Assembly (NCBI GenBank): GCA_025642065.1
Contig: JAODUP010000426.1
Coordinates: 205,001-269,000, forward strand
Direction of reading: 5' to 3'
DNA: 64,000 bases
From: Paralvinella palmiformis
Lineage: Eukaryota; Annelida; Polychaeta; Terebellida; Alvinellidae
Part shown: in pieces, positions 21,411 to 32,149 of the stretch
Position numbering within the stretch: position 1 is the stretch's first letter
Layout: each line of letters starts with the position of its first letter
Made by a program: the position numbers and the translations under genes
The notes under the pieces: generated by a model
Told to the model about the DNA's origin: nothing
The model's database searches: none
The model's input: only the letters and a program-made list of their open reading frames with translations

Positions 21411-22790
21411 CTGACGATAGACAATAACAGATCTCGGATGAAAATAAATCGCCATCTACTGAATAATACCGGAACTAACGACCTCAGTTCATTACTACAA
21501 ATATATCTACGGGAAGGACGTATAATTATGATATAGTTACTTTATTGTGTTTTTTGTGGTTTGTTGTTATTTAGAATGACTTCCAACAAAGATAATACAA
21601 AGGGGAATCAGATAATAGGAATTATGTCGTTATTACAACATGTTTGAGTCTATTAGCTTTGTTATGTATAATGTAGAATCTATATTGTTGTCCTCTTATG
21701 TGGTCTGGCGAAACGACCTATTAATTCATACAATACTGCTTGATGGATTTATACTCCTGGAGTCGTTTGTTACTTCGGCAGGCATCTCCATGGGTATTAA
21801 GCTGCGGACAGAGTTTTTTCCCATATTATGAGTAATTAGATTACACTGATATAGGAAATTTGTTAAATGCATAGCTATTATAATCCCGACGTGTCATTCG
21901 CAGTATCGGAGATCTGCCTGAAATCCGCTGTTCTCGACCATGGGTCAAATAGATCAAGTGGATAGGCGCTTTAATTTAGATCCCACCACACCTAACTGCA
22001 TATACTTAGGGACGCTAAATTAAGCGTGAATGAACGTTCCCTTAGTGATGAACGGAAACGTATGAGGGTTAGCTGTTAGGTTCGAGTAAATCATAGTATT
22101 TACTCAGGTTTGAGACGATATTTCGTTCTAGTCCAGTAATAATCCATTGTGCGGTATTGCTACTTTGTTTTTATTTTAGTTTAATCGCTTTAGTGAGTCC
22201 ATACTGTGTTAGTGTACATTCTCTTTGTTATGAACAAACTGTAATGTTTGTAACACGCTGAGGCTATATATAGGGCTTGAATTTTCACTTAGGTTAGAGA
22301 AGAACTTCGACGCCAGACCAGTCGGACGTGTATTGATACATGGTTCATATAGGTAGGATTTATTCAGTTATTCGAACCCAGAATAAAGCTGAGGTCAGCA
22401 TCTGAGGTGTCGAAATGCTTTATATACAGGTTTCTTTTGGACCACAGAAAATTACTGTTGAATGTAAACTGTGGTGTCAAAATAGTTTATGATGTGTATG
22501 TAGCAAGTCACCATTGAACCACACGCACGTGTTGTTTGTTGCGAGCTGTGGTATCAAATGGTATGTTTTTACGTGCTTCCGCTTTTTGTACGTAGCCTGC
22601 ATGTAGCCGCTTTCCTGTGGGCGTGACATATTTGTCCTGAGTAAGTGGAATTACTAAAATTCTAAATACCGCTGTAAAATTTTGTAGCGGATTTCATAAA
22701 TAAATTATCTTTTAAAGAATAGATCCATTCCAAATTTAGCGTTTTATAAATAATGACCTGGAGAACCTATGGAGAGGTAAGGTTAAAAGG
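21411..22790. other. Unassigned DNA 5' of the Penelope-like element
   Basis: No gene is recognised. A TATA-like ctatatataggg lies at about 22265-22276. Between about 22395 and 22570 three similar motifs follow each other (ctgaggtgtcgaaatgcttt, ctgtggtgtcaaaatagttt, ctgtggtatcaaatggtat). This may be the 5' region of the Penelope-like element, since it leads straight into it, but that is an inference. A 63-codon frame at 21640-21831 matches nothing I know. Confidence 0.35.
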
Positions 22791-23522
22791 TAGATATTAA
22801 AACCATGATATTAAAAGGACAACTGACAAAGAGCTTCAATCATTTACGCTGAAGACCAAAGAAATGGGTACCTGCCAGGAAGGTAGATCGACTAGAGTTA
22901 GGAACAGGAATGAAGTTCGGATCAGGTCAGTTATCCACTTAGTAAATCCTTCAGTGTATATTTAATTTTAGCGGATAAGTCTTTAGAGAAGGCCTATCAA
23001 TGGGAAAAGACTCACTATTGGAGTTCCAAGGTTAGCCAATGAGATACAGGCGGCGGAAACGGCGACACAAGCCATGGAATTAGCACGGAAGATCCCTCAC
23101 TCAGAAAATAGGGATCGAATAACGGATTTATTTGATGAAAGAACTTCTCCTTTTAAATTGGGAACAGCTGCCTATGTTTTAGACGAACTAAATGTCTGTC
23201 ATGGAAAATATATTTTACATCCAGTTGCAAGTACATTCTGGGGAACAGGATCATATGGGAAGAAAGATAGCAATAAATTTGGCTCGTTATTAGATCATCT
23301 TCTTAAATATCACGTAAGATATAGCCACGGTAAGGTCAAATGTAAAGGTAATACTTGAAAAAGAACAGTATTTGGAAGACGACACCAGCGACCACGCGGA
23401 CCTTGATTACAGACACATCTCCCTAGAAGACCAATATCTTTATAAGCAGTCCTGTTTGTTCAGGTGGCATTCGAGAATAACCTAAGCCACAGCGAGTGAC
23501 AAGGTCAACCAGTAAGAACCTT

Positions 23523-23632
23523 AACCTTATGGAGATACATTCAACCCCGATAGGGTAGAAGTGTGGACGACTTGCTCAACCTTATGGAGATACATTCAAC
23601 CCCGATAGGGTAGAAGTGTGGACGACTTGCTC
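23523..23632. repeat. Perfect 55-bp tandem duplication
   Basis: 23523-23577 and 23578-23632 are identical as read (aaccttatggagatacattc ... gacgacttgctc). The length is not a multiple of three, so it shifts the frame of the Penelope-like element. Identity implies a recent event compared with the decay around it. Confidence 0.95.
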
Positions 23633-23944
23633 CGAGTTCCCAACAGAGGATGCAAGAAACATCCCGAACGGTAAATCTGCCCCACAAAAAGAACAATTGA
23701 GAAGGTGTTAAAGGGTGTCATCCGCCCATGGTGGGCACCCACAAAACTGACAAATTGACCACACAAACAATTAGAGAATGTGTGCCGGATAACTCCTACG
23801 CTGCACCGAAATGTGCAATTTGAAAAGCTTCTCCGTGTTATATTTCAGCATTGTACTGATGTATTGAAGGATAAAGCTTTTCCTGTTAGAAGTAAGTACC
23901 CTTCAAATATTATCGGATATTTAGAAAACATGGTTTCGAAATTT

Positions 23945-24012
23945 AATAACCACGTAACCACGTAACCACGTAACCACGTAACCACGTAACCACGTAGACA
24001 CGTAGACACATA
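23945..24012. repeat. 8-bp tandem repeat CCACGTAA
   Basis: About six ccacgtaa units pass into gacacgta variants, inside the Penelope-like element. Each unit holds a palindromic ACGT core. Confidence 0.9.
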
Positions 24013-24800
24013 GACATGGATTAAAAATCGATGTGATTCGATTAATACATTACTGAAGGTTGTCGTCAATTTAAAAAAGTTAGTGAGCATATATACCCCA
24101 GAACGGATGTTCACATGACTTTCATTTTAAATAAACCTAAATCTAGGGGTGCAATTTCTGAAAATATAATTGCAGTTCATTTCACCTCCCCAGGAGTCAA
24201 GACCTCTATTTTATATGCTCCCTAAAATTTACAAAGTGACTAGTTGTTGGATATTACCAAACGTAATATTCCGAGGAAGACCAATAGTGTCTGACTGTAA
24301 TAGTAAATTAAAAAAATATATCTTTCATAGATAACCACTTGGCTATCCTTCTTATATAAAAACATATACCATTTTGTAGAAAAAATAAAAGCCCTAGCTT
24401 CGCCTGATAATTGTGTACACATAACATTATACGTTGAAAGTATGTATACTAATATAGATCACACCAAGGGGTTGCTAGCGATTAATGACGTGATGGGAAA
24501 TTATCCTATATATGATCCAGTCATAAAACGTTTAGAATTATCTTTGAAAAGTAAAGACTTTTTGTTTAATGAGAAAATGGTCATAGATCATGGGCACCAC
24601 ACCACCGATATGTACATGGCAAAATTTGAGAAAGAGGCATTACCTAAATGTCTATTAAAACCTCACACCTACTTCTAGTAGTTGGATAATGTTTTCATAA
24701 CCCGACCACGTGGCAATGAGGTGTTCTCTAAGTTTCTAAATATTTAAAAAAACATGAACCACCCATTAAATTTAAATCTTCTACCTGTATTGATTCGGTC

Positions 24801-25535
24801 CAGGTATGACGTCAAATACATTTGTATTTGAAAGTATTTAAAAAAAATTTCAAGAATTTGTATTTGAGCTTACCATAAAGAAAAGTATTTGTATTTAAAT
24901 ACTTTCACAAAGTATTTGATTTTTGAAATACATTAAAATGATTTTCTAAAATTATTTAATATTTTGATCTGAAATATTTTGTCACCAACATGATTTGTTT
25001 CAGGAAATAATTTGATCACTGAATTGCGCACATACATAACCATGAAGGACTTGTCTTTCTCTGTGATCATAAGGAATTGCAATTAATGATATCTTTGACG
25101 TAATGACTTCTGATGGCTTCCTTGTCAATCAAAGGGAGATGATCCTCAATTATATATACTATAATTAGGAGGGATCAAAGGATAATATGAAACATCTTGT
25201 GAGTAAATTCAATGAACAGGTCTAATCTTTTTTATAAAAAGACTGACATTCCGATACACCCTGACATTCCTACACGAATTTTGAACATCTTATGTTCCTC
25301 AGGTGTAACCAACAAAAAATTCATATATTGATGTGACAAATCTAGTTGATGCTGTGATGTTATGTAATGTGTGTATCAGAATAAAAAGCAAAGGATAAAC
25401 AATGAGTATTTGTATTTTTATTTGAAATACATCCAAAAATATTTGTATTTGTATCTAAATACATTTACAAATGAACGTATTTGTATTTGACAAAAGAAAA
25501 GTATTTGTATTTTAATGTATTTGACCCCATACCTG
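24801..25535. mobile_element. hAT-like non-autonomous element with 8-bp TSD
   Basis: The 735-bp insert starts CAGGTATGACGTCAAATACA and ends in the inverted form (reverse complement CAGGTATGGGGTCAAATACA), two mismatches in 20. It is flanked by attcggtc (24793-24800) and attcggcc (25536-25543), an 8-bp target duplication with one change. It splits the Penelope-like frame between ...TCIDS and NYLDII.... Both subterminal regions are packed with GTATTTGTATTTG-like motifs, as in hAT elements where they can bind transposase. The interior has no transposase-like frame. Confidence 0.85.
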
Positions 25536-25650
25536 ATTCGGCCAATTATTTAGATATCATTGTATTCAAAGACCCTAAAATAAAAATACCTTACTGACCA
25601 AGGTATTTTCCAAACCAACTGATATTCATCAGATGCTACACAAACATTAT

Positions 25651-25971
25651 TTATCTCAAACATACTTTTAAAGGTTTATTAAAATCGCAAATCATGGATT
25701 TAAAAAAAAAAATATGTTCTAACGACAAGGATAAAGGCATGGGAGTATTCTTTTTCAGGATTTGTGTAAAAGAAATTACTTTAAAATATGGTTGTATTGT
25801 ATTATCGGTAAAACTAGTAGAGAATTGCAAATAAAACAATGTCGATCCAATACCGCTATTCCAGCTACTAGCTGTTGGGATTCTAAAGCATGCAAGTATT
25901 ATTAGCAGCAAAACATTTGATCTGATAAGTGATTGCTCAAATATTACGAGTACTGTTACCTCTAAACACAT
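25651..25971 (-). other. Antisense open frame over the Penelope-like element (rejected as gene)
   Basis: A 106-codon minus-strand frame here is the shadow of decayed plus-strand retroelement sequence. It has no recognisable domain. Confidence 0.6.
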
Positions 25972-26300
25972 AGGAGATATAGATTGCTATTCCTTAAACG
26001 TTATTTATACCTATCAGAGCTACTTCTGTAATAAACAGTATTCGTCTCTTCCCAAAAGAGCAAATGGCCACCGATTTGCAATTGAAAGACACCATCTGTG
26101 TTCTTCTTTATTTACGAAATTTATAAGTGCACTCTCAATGTGATGATATTTTAGTATCGATTGAACAGATACACACAACTAGTACAGGTTCTGATTGTCA
26201 GATATTAATTAATAGATTAAAACGAGAAAGCTTTTGGATTGATATCTTGGGATCGTTAGAACCAAGAAACATGAACAAAAAACTTACAGAAGAGATATAA

Positions 26301-26879
26301 GAATCATCCGAAAAGAGTAAAATTGTAACTCAAATAATGCAATTTTATAGTACATTAACAATTTGTAAAATACTTCGATAAACAGTTAGTTATAATAATA
26401 TCAATATAGTATAATCATTGTTTACACTAAATATAAACGCCTCTAGGGTTGTTTAGTGTCGGAAAGTTGAAATAATTACCTTAAAATTAATAAAATGAAG
26501 CTACCACTAATTGTTTTAAAGTATATCTTAAATATATTTTCTTATTATCAACGCAATTTAAATGGCTAAGACATGTGATTTTCACACATATATTAACATA
26601 TTAGTTCTATTCAATTGTCATTGGCATGTTTTCTAAACATCGAGTTAGTTAATTATCAAAGAGATTACAAATAATACCTTTGTTTAAAAGATCTAAAGGG
26701 TCTTAAGTGGGTCGTGTGATATGACTTCAACGAGAATTGATCAATTCTTGCCTGTAATCAAGCGCACAAAGCCTGGTTTTACGTCAATAAAAGAGAATTG
26801 TTTATATTTAGAATATCTTCTTTTAGTAAGTAATTTTTTCTTACATTTATTCTAATATTCAATTATATATGTATTCATT
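26301..26879. other. No gene recognised
   Basis: AT-rich unique DNA between two retroelement remnants. Confidence 0.5.
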
Positions 26880-27300
26880 AATCTTCAGCCATGATCAGTC
26901 CACTACATGAGGAAAGCCTTAGCAAGTTGCCTCCAAAGATCTCTGTCTCTTACTATCAATTACCAGTTCATATTGCCTCAATACTGTTGTAGTTCATCTC
27001 TCCACCTTTTTCGTTGCCTGGATGACTAAACTGTCAGTACTACACTCCATCTATTATCCGTTCTGTGGCTGATGTGACCTGTCCACCGACTTGTTAGTTT
27101 TTCCGTCTTTATAAGTGATGTTGAGCATAATTCGTTCCATGTTGTTTTGTTTTGCAGACAGTATGTTTTACAATGTCTCTGTTCCATATGTCATTGCTGG
27201 AAGGATACACTGGTTGAAGACCTTTATTTTTAAATATGTTGATAGTGTACCCTTTATAATTGTGCTGTCATCCTGAATTTATTCTTCTTCTTAATCAACA
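26880..27300 (-). mobile_element. RTE-like LINE, 3' coding remnant
   Basis: On the minus strand, broken frames read RTDNRWSVVLTV, RQRKRWRDELQQY, RDRDLWRQLAKAF and WTDHG in order, the C-terminal signature of RTE-clade ORF2 (the GRPxxRWxDDL ... RDRxxWRxLxxAFxxQW block). Stops and a small indel interrupt it and nothing upstream is recognisable. The 3' end is near 26880. Confidence 0.7.
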
Positions 27301-27759
27301 TAATGTATTTACTATTTTTGTTATACATTAAAATCATAACGCGCGAGCACACAAACACACAAACATACACACATATACACATACTTATATACAAACACAA
27401 AGAGAGAGAGAGGGGGGGAGTCACTAATCTACACTTTTAAATGTTGTCTAACATCCAGTTTAAGTGTATTTACAATTCATCATTTAGCATATTTTGGTGG
27501 AATTAAGATGATATTAAATTTTAAAAAATACGTGAAAGTGTTCATTTGAGACAAAGAGATAATCACTAAATCTCCGAACAAGTCATGTGACTTGGATCCA
27601 CTTCCCACTCAGCTTTAAAAATTAATAGATGAGTCAGTGATGCTGTTGTGTTTGAGACAAGCGTTGATAACCCCGATACTTAAAATATCTGGGTTAGATC
27701 AGGAAGAAATGACGAACTAAAGTTCGATATCTAACCTTCCTTTCATCTTCAAACTTATT
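27301..27759. other. No gene recognised; short microsatellites
   Basis: CA-rich stretch at about 27345-27400 followed by (AG)n and a G run at 27400-27418. The rest is AT-rich unique DNA. Confidence 0.5.
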
Positions 27760-27780
27760 TAAAAGGTAGTAGTAGTAGTA

Positions 27781-28300
27781 AGGTGTATAGCAGACTTAGA
27801 GCACAATTATCTGCTATTAAGGGCACTTTATTAAATATACAGTATTATTATCTCAATGTCAGTCTGATTATCATAGAGGTCATTCGTTGGAAACTGTTCT
27901 CTTGAAGGTGCACAGTGACATTGCTGAGTCTCTCGGTGAAGGACTCTGACAGCATTAATTATGTTTGAATTATCTGCAGCTTTTGATGTAATCGATTATC
28001 GATATTATAATAAAGTGTTTAGAATTTTCCTTCAAGGAAAATCTCCTAACTTGAGTAAAGTCATACTTCGCCGACTGAACTCGGTGTGTTTTAGCAGAAG
28101 TAAGTCTTCATTTTGGTGTACTATATGGATCCGTTTTAGGATCAAAGAATTATTGTATGTATACCAAACCAGTTGGTGAAAATATTAAGCGACATAATAT
28201 TATAATCTCATTGTTATGCCGATGATATACGAATGTACATGACTTTAAAGGATAAGATCCAATTAATTGTTTTCTCATTGTCGCATTAAGGTAGGATCCA
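27781..28300 (+). mobile_element. CR1-like reverse transcriptase fragment
   Basis: About 27781-27845 ends with the aagggcactttattaaatata block shared with 6508-6530. From 27850 broken frames read DYHRGHSLETVLLKVHSDIAE, MFELSAAFDVID (27961, motif A), GSVLGSKNYCMYTKPVGE (about 28124) and CYADDIRMYMTLK (about 28211, the YADD catalytic motif), in canonical RT order. Two or more frameshifts separate the blocks. The aspartates of motifs A and C survive, but the ORF does not. Confidence 0.75.
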
Positions 28301-28508
28301 GTTGTATAAATTCTTCTATGCCTATATATCTAGAGCCTTTATTGGTAATAATCTAGGAATGAAGAAGCAGGTGAATTCTATATGTAAGTTTTGTTATTGT
28401 CAAATAATAAATATAGAGCTTATTCACAAATACATAAATGACGAGACATTCAAGACGTTACTTAAAGTCCTTATAATTTATCAACTGACTATGACAATGC
28501 GTTGTTAA

Positions 28509-28564
<56 letters not shown>

Positions 28565-30548
28565 TCGTTTATATTTTTAATATTATTTTTTATTATAATA
28601 TTTAAATATGATAATAATAGACAATGTTTATTATACACATTGATATCACTTTAAAAGACATACATCTCTTCCATTTGATTTAAAACCTGTTTGAACAGTT
28701 TCATTTTATTTACCTTCACACAAATGAAAATGAGATAATTCGTTAAATGAAACACCCTTTAACTTATTATTAATTTTGATATTATAGCTTCGATCTTTAT
28801 CTAAATGTGTTATCGTTACTTATATAACAATTGAGTTATTATTTTTTGTTATTATTATTATTATTATTATTATTTTTTTTATTATTTTTATTATTATTTT
28901 TATTATTCTACATTATATATATATTCCTATCTAAGATTGTGGGCCATCAAATGTTAATAAACAAAATAATAATTTCCAAAAGGTATCAGTAATCAATTAT
29001 ATGTTTCTGAAGGTCGTATGTGGCTCGTTTAGTGTTTTTTTTAAATCATAACGTTTAATGTATGACACTTGTTGACCCCCTATTAATATATGTAGCGTTT
29101 CTCGACACGATCTTAAAACCTAAATCTGGATATTTTAAAATAATTGATGGGTCGAAAAACAACAAACTGCAGCCTAAAAAAAACTGCAGCCTAAAAAAAG
29201 AACTGCAGCCTAATTAACATGATGTTCATTGTCAATTCCATATCGTATTCCATTTCGAATGATGCATTATTTAAAGTTATCGGATTTCCCTTAAATAATT
29301 GAGATAAGATAATAAGTGTTAATTTAGTAATGTTGGAAAAAAAATCTAAATTAATTAAAACAAAACAAACATTATCTTAATATGTCTGTCTTCATCGGGA
29401 TATGAGAGAAGAAAAAAGAAAACTTTCACTTCGATGGGGATGAATAATTGATGTAAATATTTCAATCATTCGTTCACTTATAAAATTACAGATAACAAGT
29501 TAATAAGTAAAGGTTTTTGTTAATATAATTGTTGAAGTATTAGCATTTGTCATTATTATCAGCACTATGATTTATAATAATAATAATAATAATGTTATAA
29601 GTATTATTAGATTAATAGTTACCTGAAATCCTTTTTTTATACAGTTATAAGTCAATCTTCTGTAGACGGACACAGGTAGAGATGTATGAGTGTTAACATA
29701 GAGTATGGTTAGTTAGGTGTTTGTTGAAAAACTTACTCTATTGATGATTAACCTAAAACAATTGATGGGTAGTTTATACATTTGTATTAATTGTGTTTGT
29801 TAATTCATTAACATATATTCATTACGTTATATTTCTACATCAGTTTAATATATTTAGATTTATATTTAATGCGTTAACACCCCAAAGTTAGTTTGAGTTT
29901 AACTCTCATTAACTTAAATTTAGTGCACCAAGCCGCTATTTTACCTGAACGTGTAATTAACACTGTATGCTAATCATAGAAGGTAAATTACTATTATATT
30001 GTTTGGTGTAGAATGTCATCTGAATATTATTCAAAAGGAAAATAGAATTACATTCTAATTTTTCTTCATGTTAATCATGGTTCTTGCTTTATGTGGTTGG
30101 CTAATTTGATAACAATATTAATTTAGATATAATTTGTTTTTCTCTAACATTACTCAAGTATATATAATATTGTATATAAGCTATAAAACTGCCATTTCAG
30201 CCATTATTATTATAATATAAAATCCATGGGGACCATTCCCCTATTACCACGACGATCTGTTTATCCCGAATTTTCTCCTATACTAAACACACTGAGAACT
30301 CCCATAATTCAACCATATTCCGATTTACAACCACAATTTGTGGTATCAGACCGCGAAATGCATTCCCCAACAAAGTCCATAGATAAATTCATTTAAAATG
30401 TCCATTAAAATTTCACTTAAATACTTTAGCCAAATGATGGGGGGGGGGTTGCAAATCCAACATTCATTCAGTTGTCAGTCAATCACCTAAATGAAGCCGT
30501 AATTTTTAATTGTTGAATTGGTTGATCATTTGTCGGTTTTATGAAAGG
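28301..30548. other. AT-rich desert, no gene
   Basis: Very AT-rich. Contains (TA)n at 28509-28562, an ATT-rich tract at 28846-28912, three copies of actgcagcctaaaaaaa at about 29165-29213, (AAT)n at 29575-29593 and a poly-G run at 30440-30449. I see no coding block on either strand. Confidence 0.65.
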
Positions 30549-31800
30549 GTATGAATGAATGAATAGGACTTTATTTTCTGGACTGTATACAGATATATGC
30601 TGACATACAAATACTATAAGTATACAAGTTACAGATGTAGAAAAGAGTCTACAAGAGACTGTCTGGATCCACCGAACGTAATTAAACGATGTATGTCTAC
30701 ACATTTAGTTATAATTTTAGTTGGAGCTATTCTACAAATCTGATTTTGTGGTCATGTTGATTTTATGATAAAGTAAATATGTGTTTTAACGAAGATGTTA
30801 ATAAGTCGTTAAGAAATGATAGTACACATTTGTTAACTTGTAATTGATATAAGTCTACTAATTTGAGAAAGTGAAGGTGTTTGAATATTGGTATTGTATG
30901 TGCCCTATAGTGTGTTCCTGTAATGATTCTGACACTTTTGTTTTGCATTATGATCAATTTTGATAAATGAACATGAAATGCTGCTCCCCATAATATAATG
31001 TTATAAGTTATGTATGGATATATGAGAGAGTAATAAAGTGTACTTAAGTGTCTTTGTGGCATGATATATTTAACTTTATTTATTGTAAAAGAATGATGTT
31101 AATATTTTCTTTTTCATCATATTAATATATTCATCCCATTTTAATTTATCATCAATATACAATCCCAAGAATTTGGTACATTTAGTTCTCTGAATGTTAT
31201 TGTTAGATAGTTGAAGATCTATGTTGGTGTCTTGTTGCTTATTGTACGTGAATAACATGTAATTTGTTTTAGATATATTAAGTGAAAGTTTGTTGGCTCA
31301 AAACCAATTAGTTAGATTTAGTAGTTTATTATTCATCGTTGTATACAAATAATTAACATTTTTATAAGATAAATAAACTGTTGTATCATCTGTAAATAAT
31401 ATTGACTTAGTTAAGCTTAAACATCTATTAAGGTCATTTATATAAACAATGAATAACAATGGTCCAAGTACAGAACCCTGTGTAACACAACATTTAATGG
31501 TTTTAACATAGGAATTACTTCCCTTATAATAAATCAATTGTTTTCTATTATATGGATAGCTGGAGAACCAGTCTAAAGGCTGTCCTCTTATGCCATAAAA
31601 ATCTAACTTTTTCGGTAAAATACTGTGATCAATTGTATCAAATACTTTTAATAAATCTAAATATACAGCTAAAGTTGCTTCGTTTTCATCTGAAGTTTTA
31701 CATGAATCAGTAATCAATTTTGTAAAAGCAACTATTGTGCTATGTTTGTGTCTAAAACTAAACTGATTAACATAACGTAAATCATGCAATTCTAAAAAAA
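30549..31800 (-). mobile_element. CR1/L2-like LINE copy B: RT domain to 3' end
   Basis: Minus strand. At 31789-31298 the frame carries NQFSFRHKHST, DLLKVFDTIDHSIL (motif A), VTQGSVLGPLLFIVYINDL (motif B region) and LFTDDTTVYLS (motif C, FADD changed to FTDD). 31258-31076 has KFLGLYIDDKLKWDEYI, and 31062-30763 the C-terminal YYSLIYPYITYNIILWGAA block. The 3' end bears an (ATTC)n tail at 30549-30562 (plus strand gaatgaatg), a standard CR1/L2 terminus. The 5' end is cut near 31800 beside a CA/TA microsatellite. Frame breaks after 31298 and 31076 show decay, but the RT block is one of the better preserved in the window. Confidence 0.85.
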
Positions 31801-31810
31801 AGAAGGATAA

Positions 31811-32000
<190 letters not shown>

Positions 32001-32149
32001 ACATGCATAAACACATAAACACATGCCTACATATGTATATATAAATACAGTAATTCCAGTAATTGGTAAATTGTTCTTTTAAAATGTTGAAGGGAAGAGG
32101 ATAGAAAAAGTGGATTGCCAAAAACAAAAAATGTACCGAAAATTAGTTA

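Larger units (their letters stand above)
22791..26300 (+). mobile_element. Penelope-like retroelement, decayed
   Basis: Scattered plus-strand frames together spell a Penelope-like reverse transcriptase with a GIY-YIG-type end. In order: FKLGTAAYVLDEL (about 23150), FYMLPKIYKVTS (about 24210), FRGRPIVSDCNSK (24270-24308), then MYTNIDHTKGLLA (24442), the YTNI(P/D)H block typical of this group. Around 24620 the TTD-MYMAKFEKEAL segment looks internally shortened compared with the usual HG-T-MG-APSYA-LFM motif. LDNVFI at about 24680 follows two TAG stops. NYLDIIVFKDPK (about 25545) and the end RESFWIDILGSLEPRNMN (26227-26280) resemble the C-terminus of the GIY-YIG nuclease. Stops, frameshifts, a 55-bp tandem duplication and a 735-bp insertion make it non-functional. 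Penelope-like elements copy RNA into DNA at chromosome ends or staggered breaks. Another YTNI-type RT family is possible but less likely. Confidence 0.75.

Noticed and set aside
22380..22430. Hammerhead ribozyme upstream of the Penelope-like element
   Set aside because: CTGAGG and GAAA pieces occur but the CUGAUGA core and stems do not form as read.
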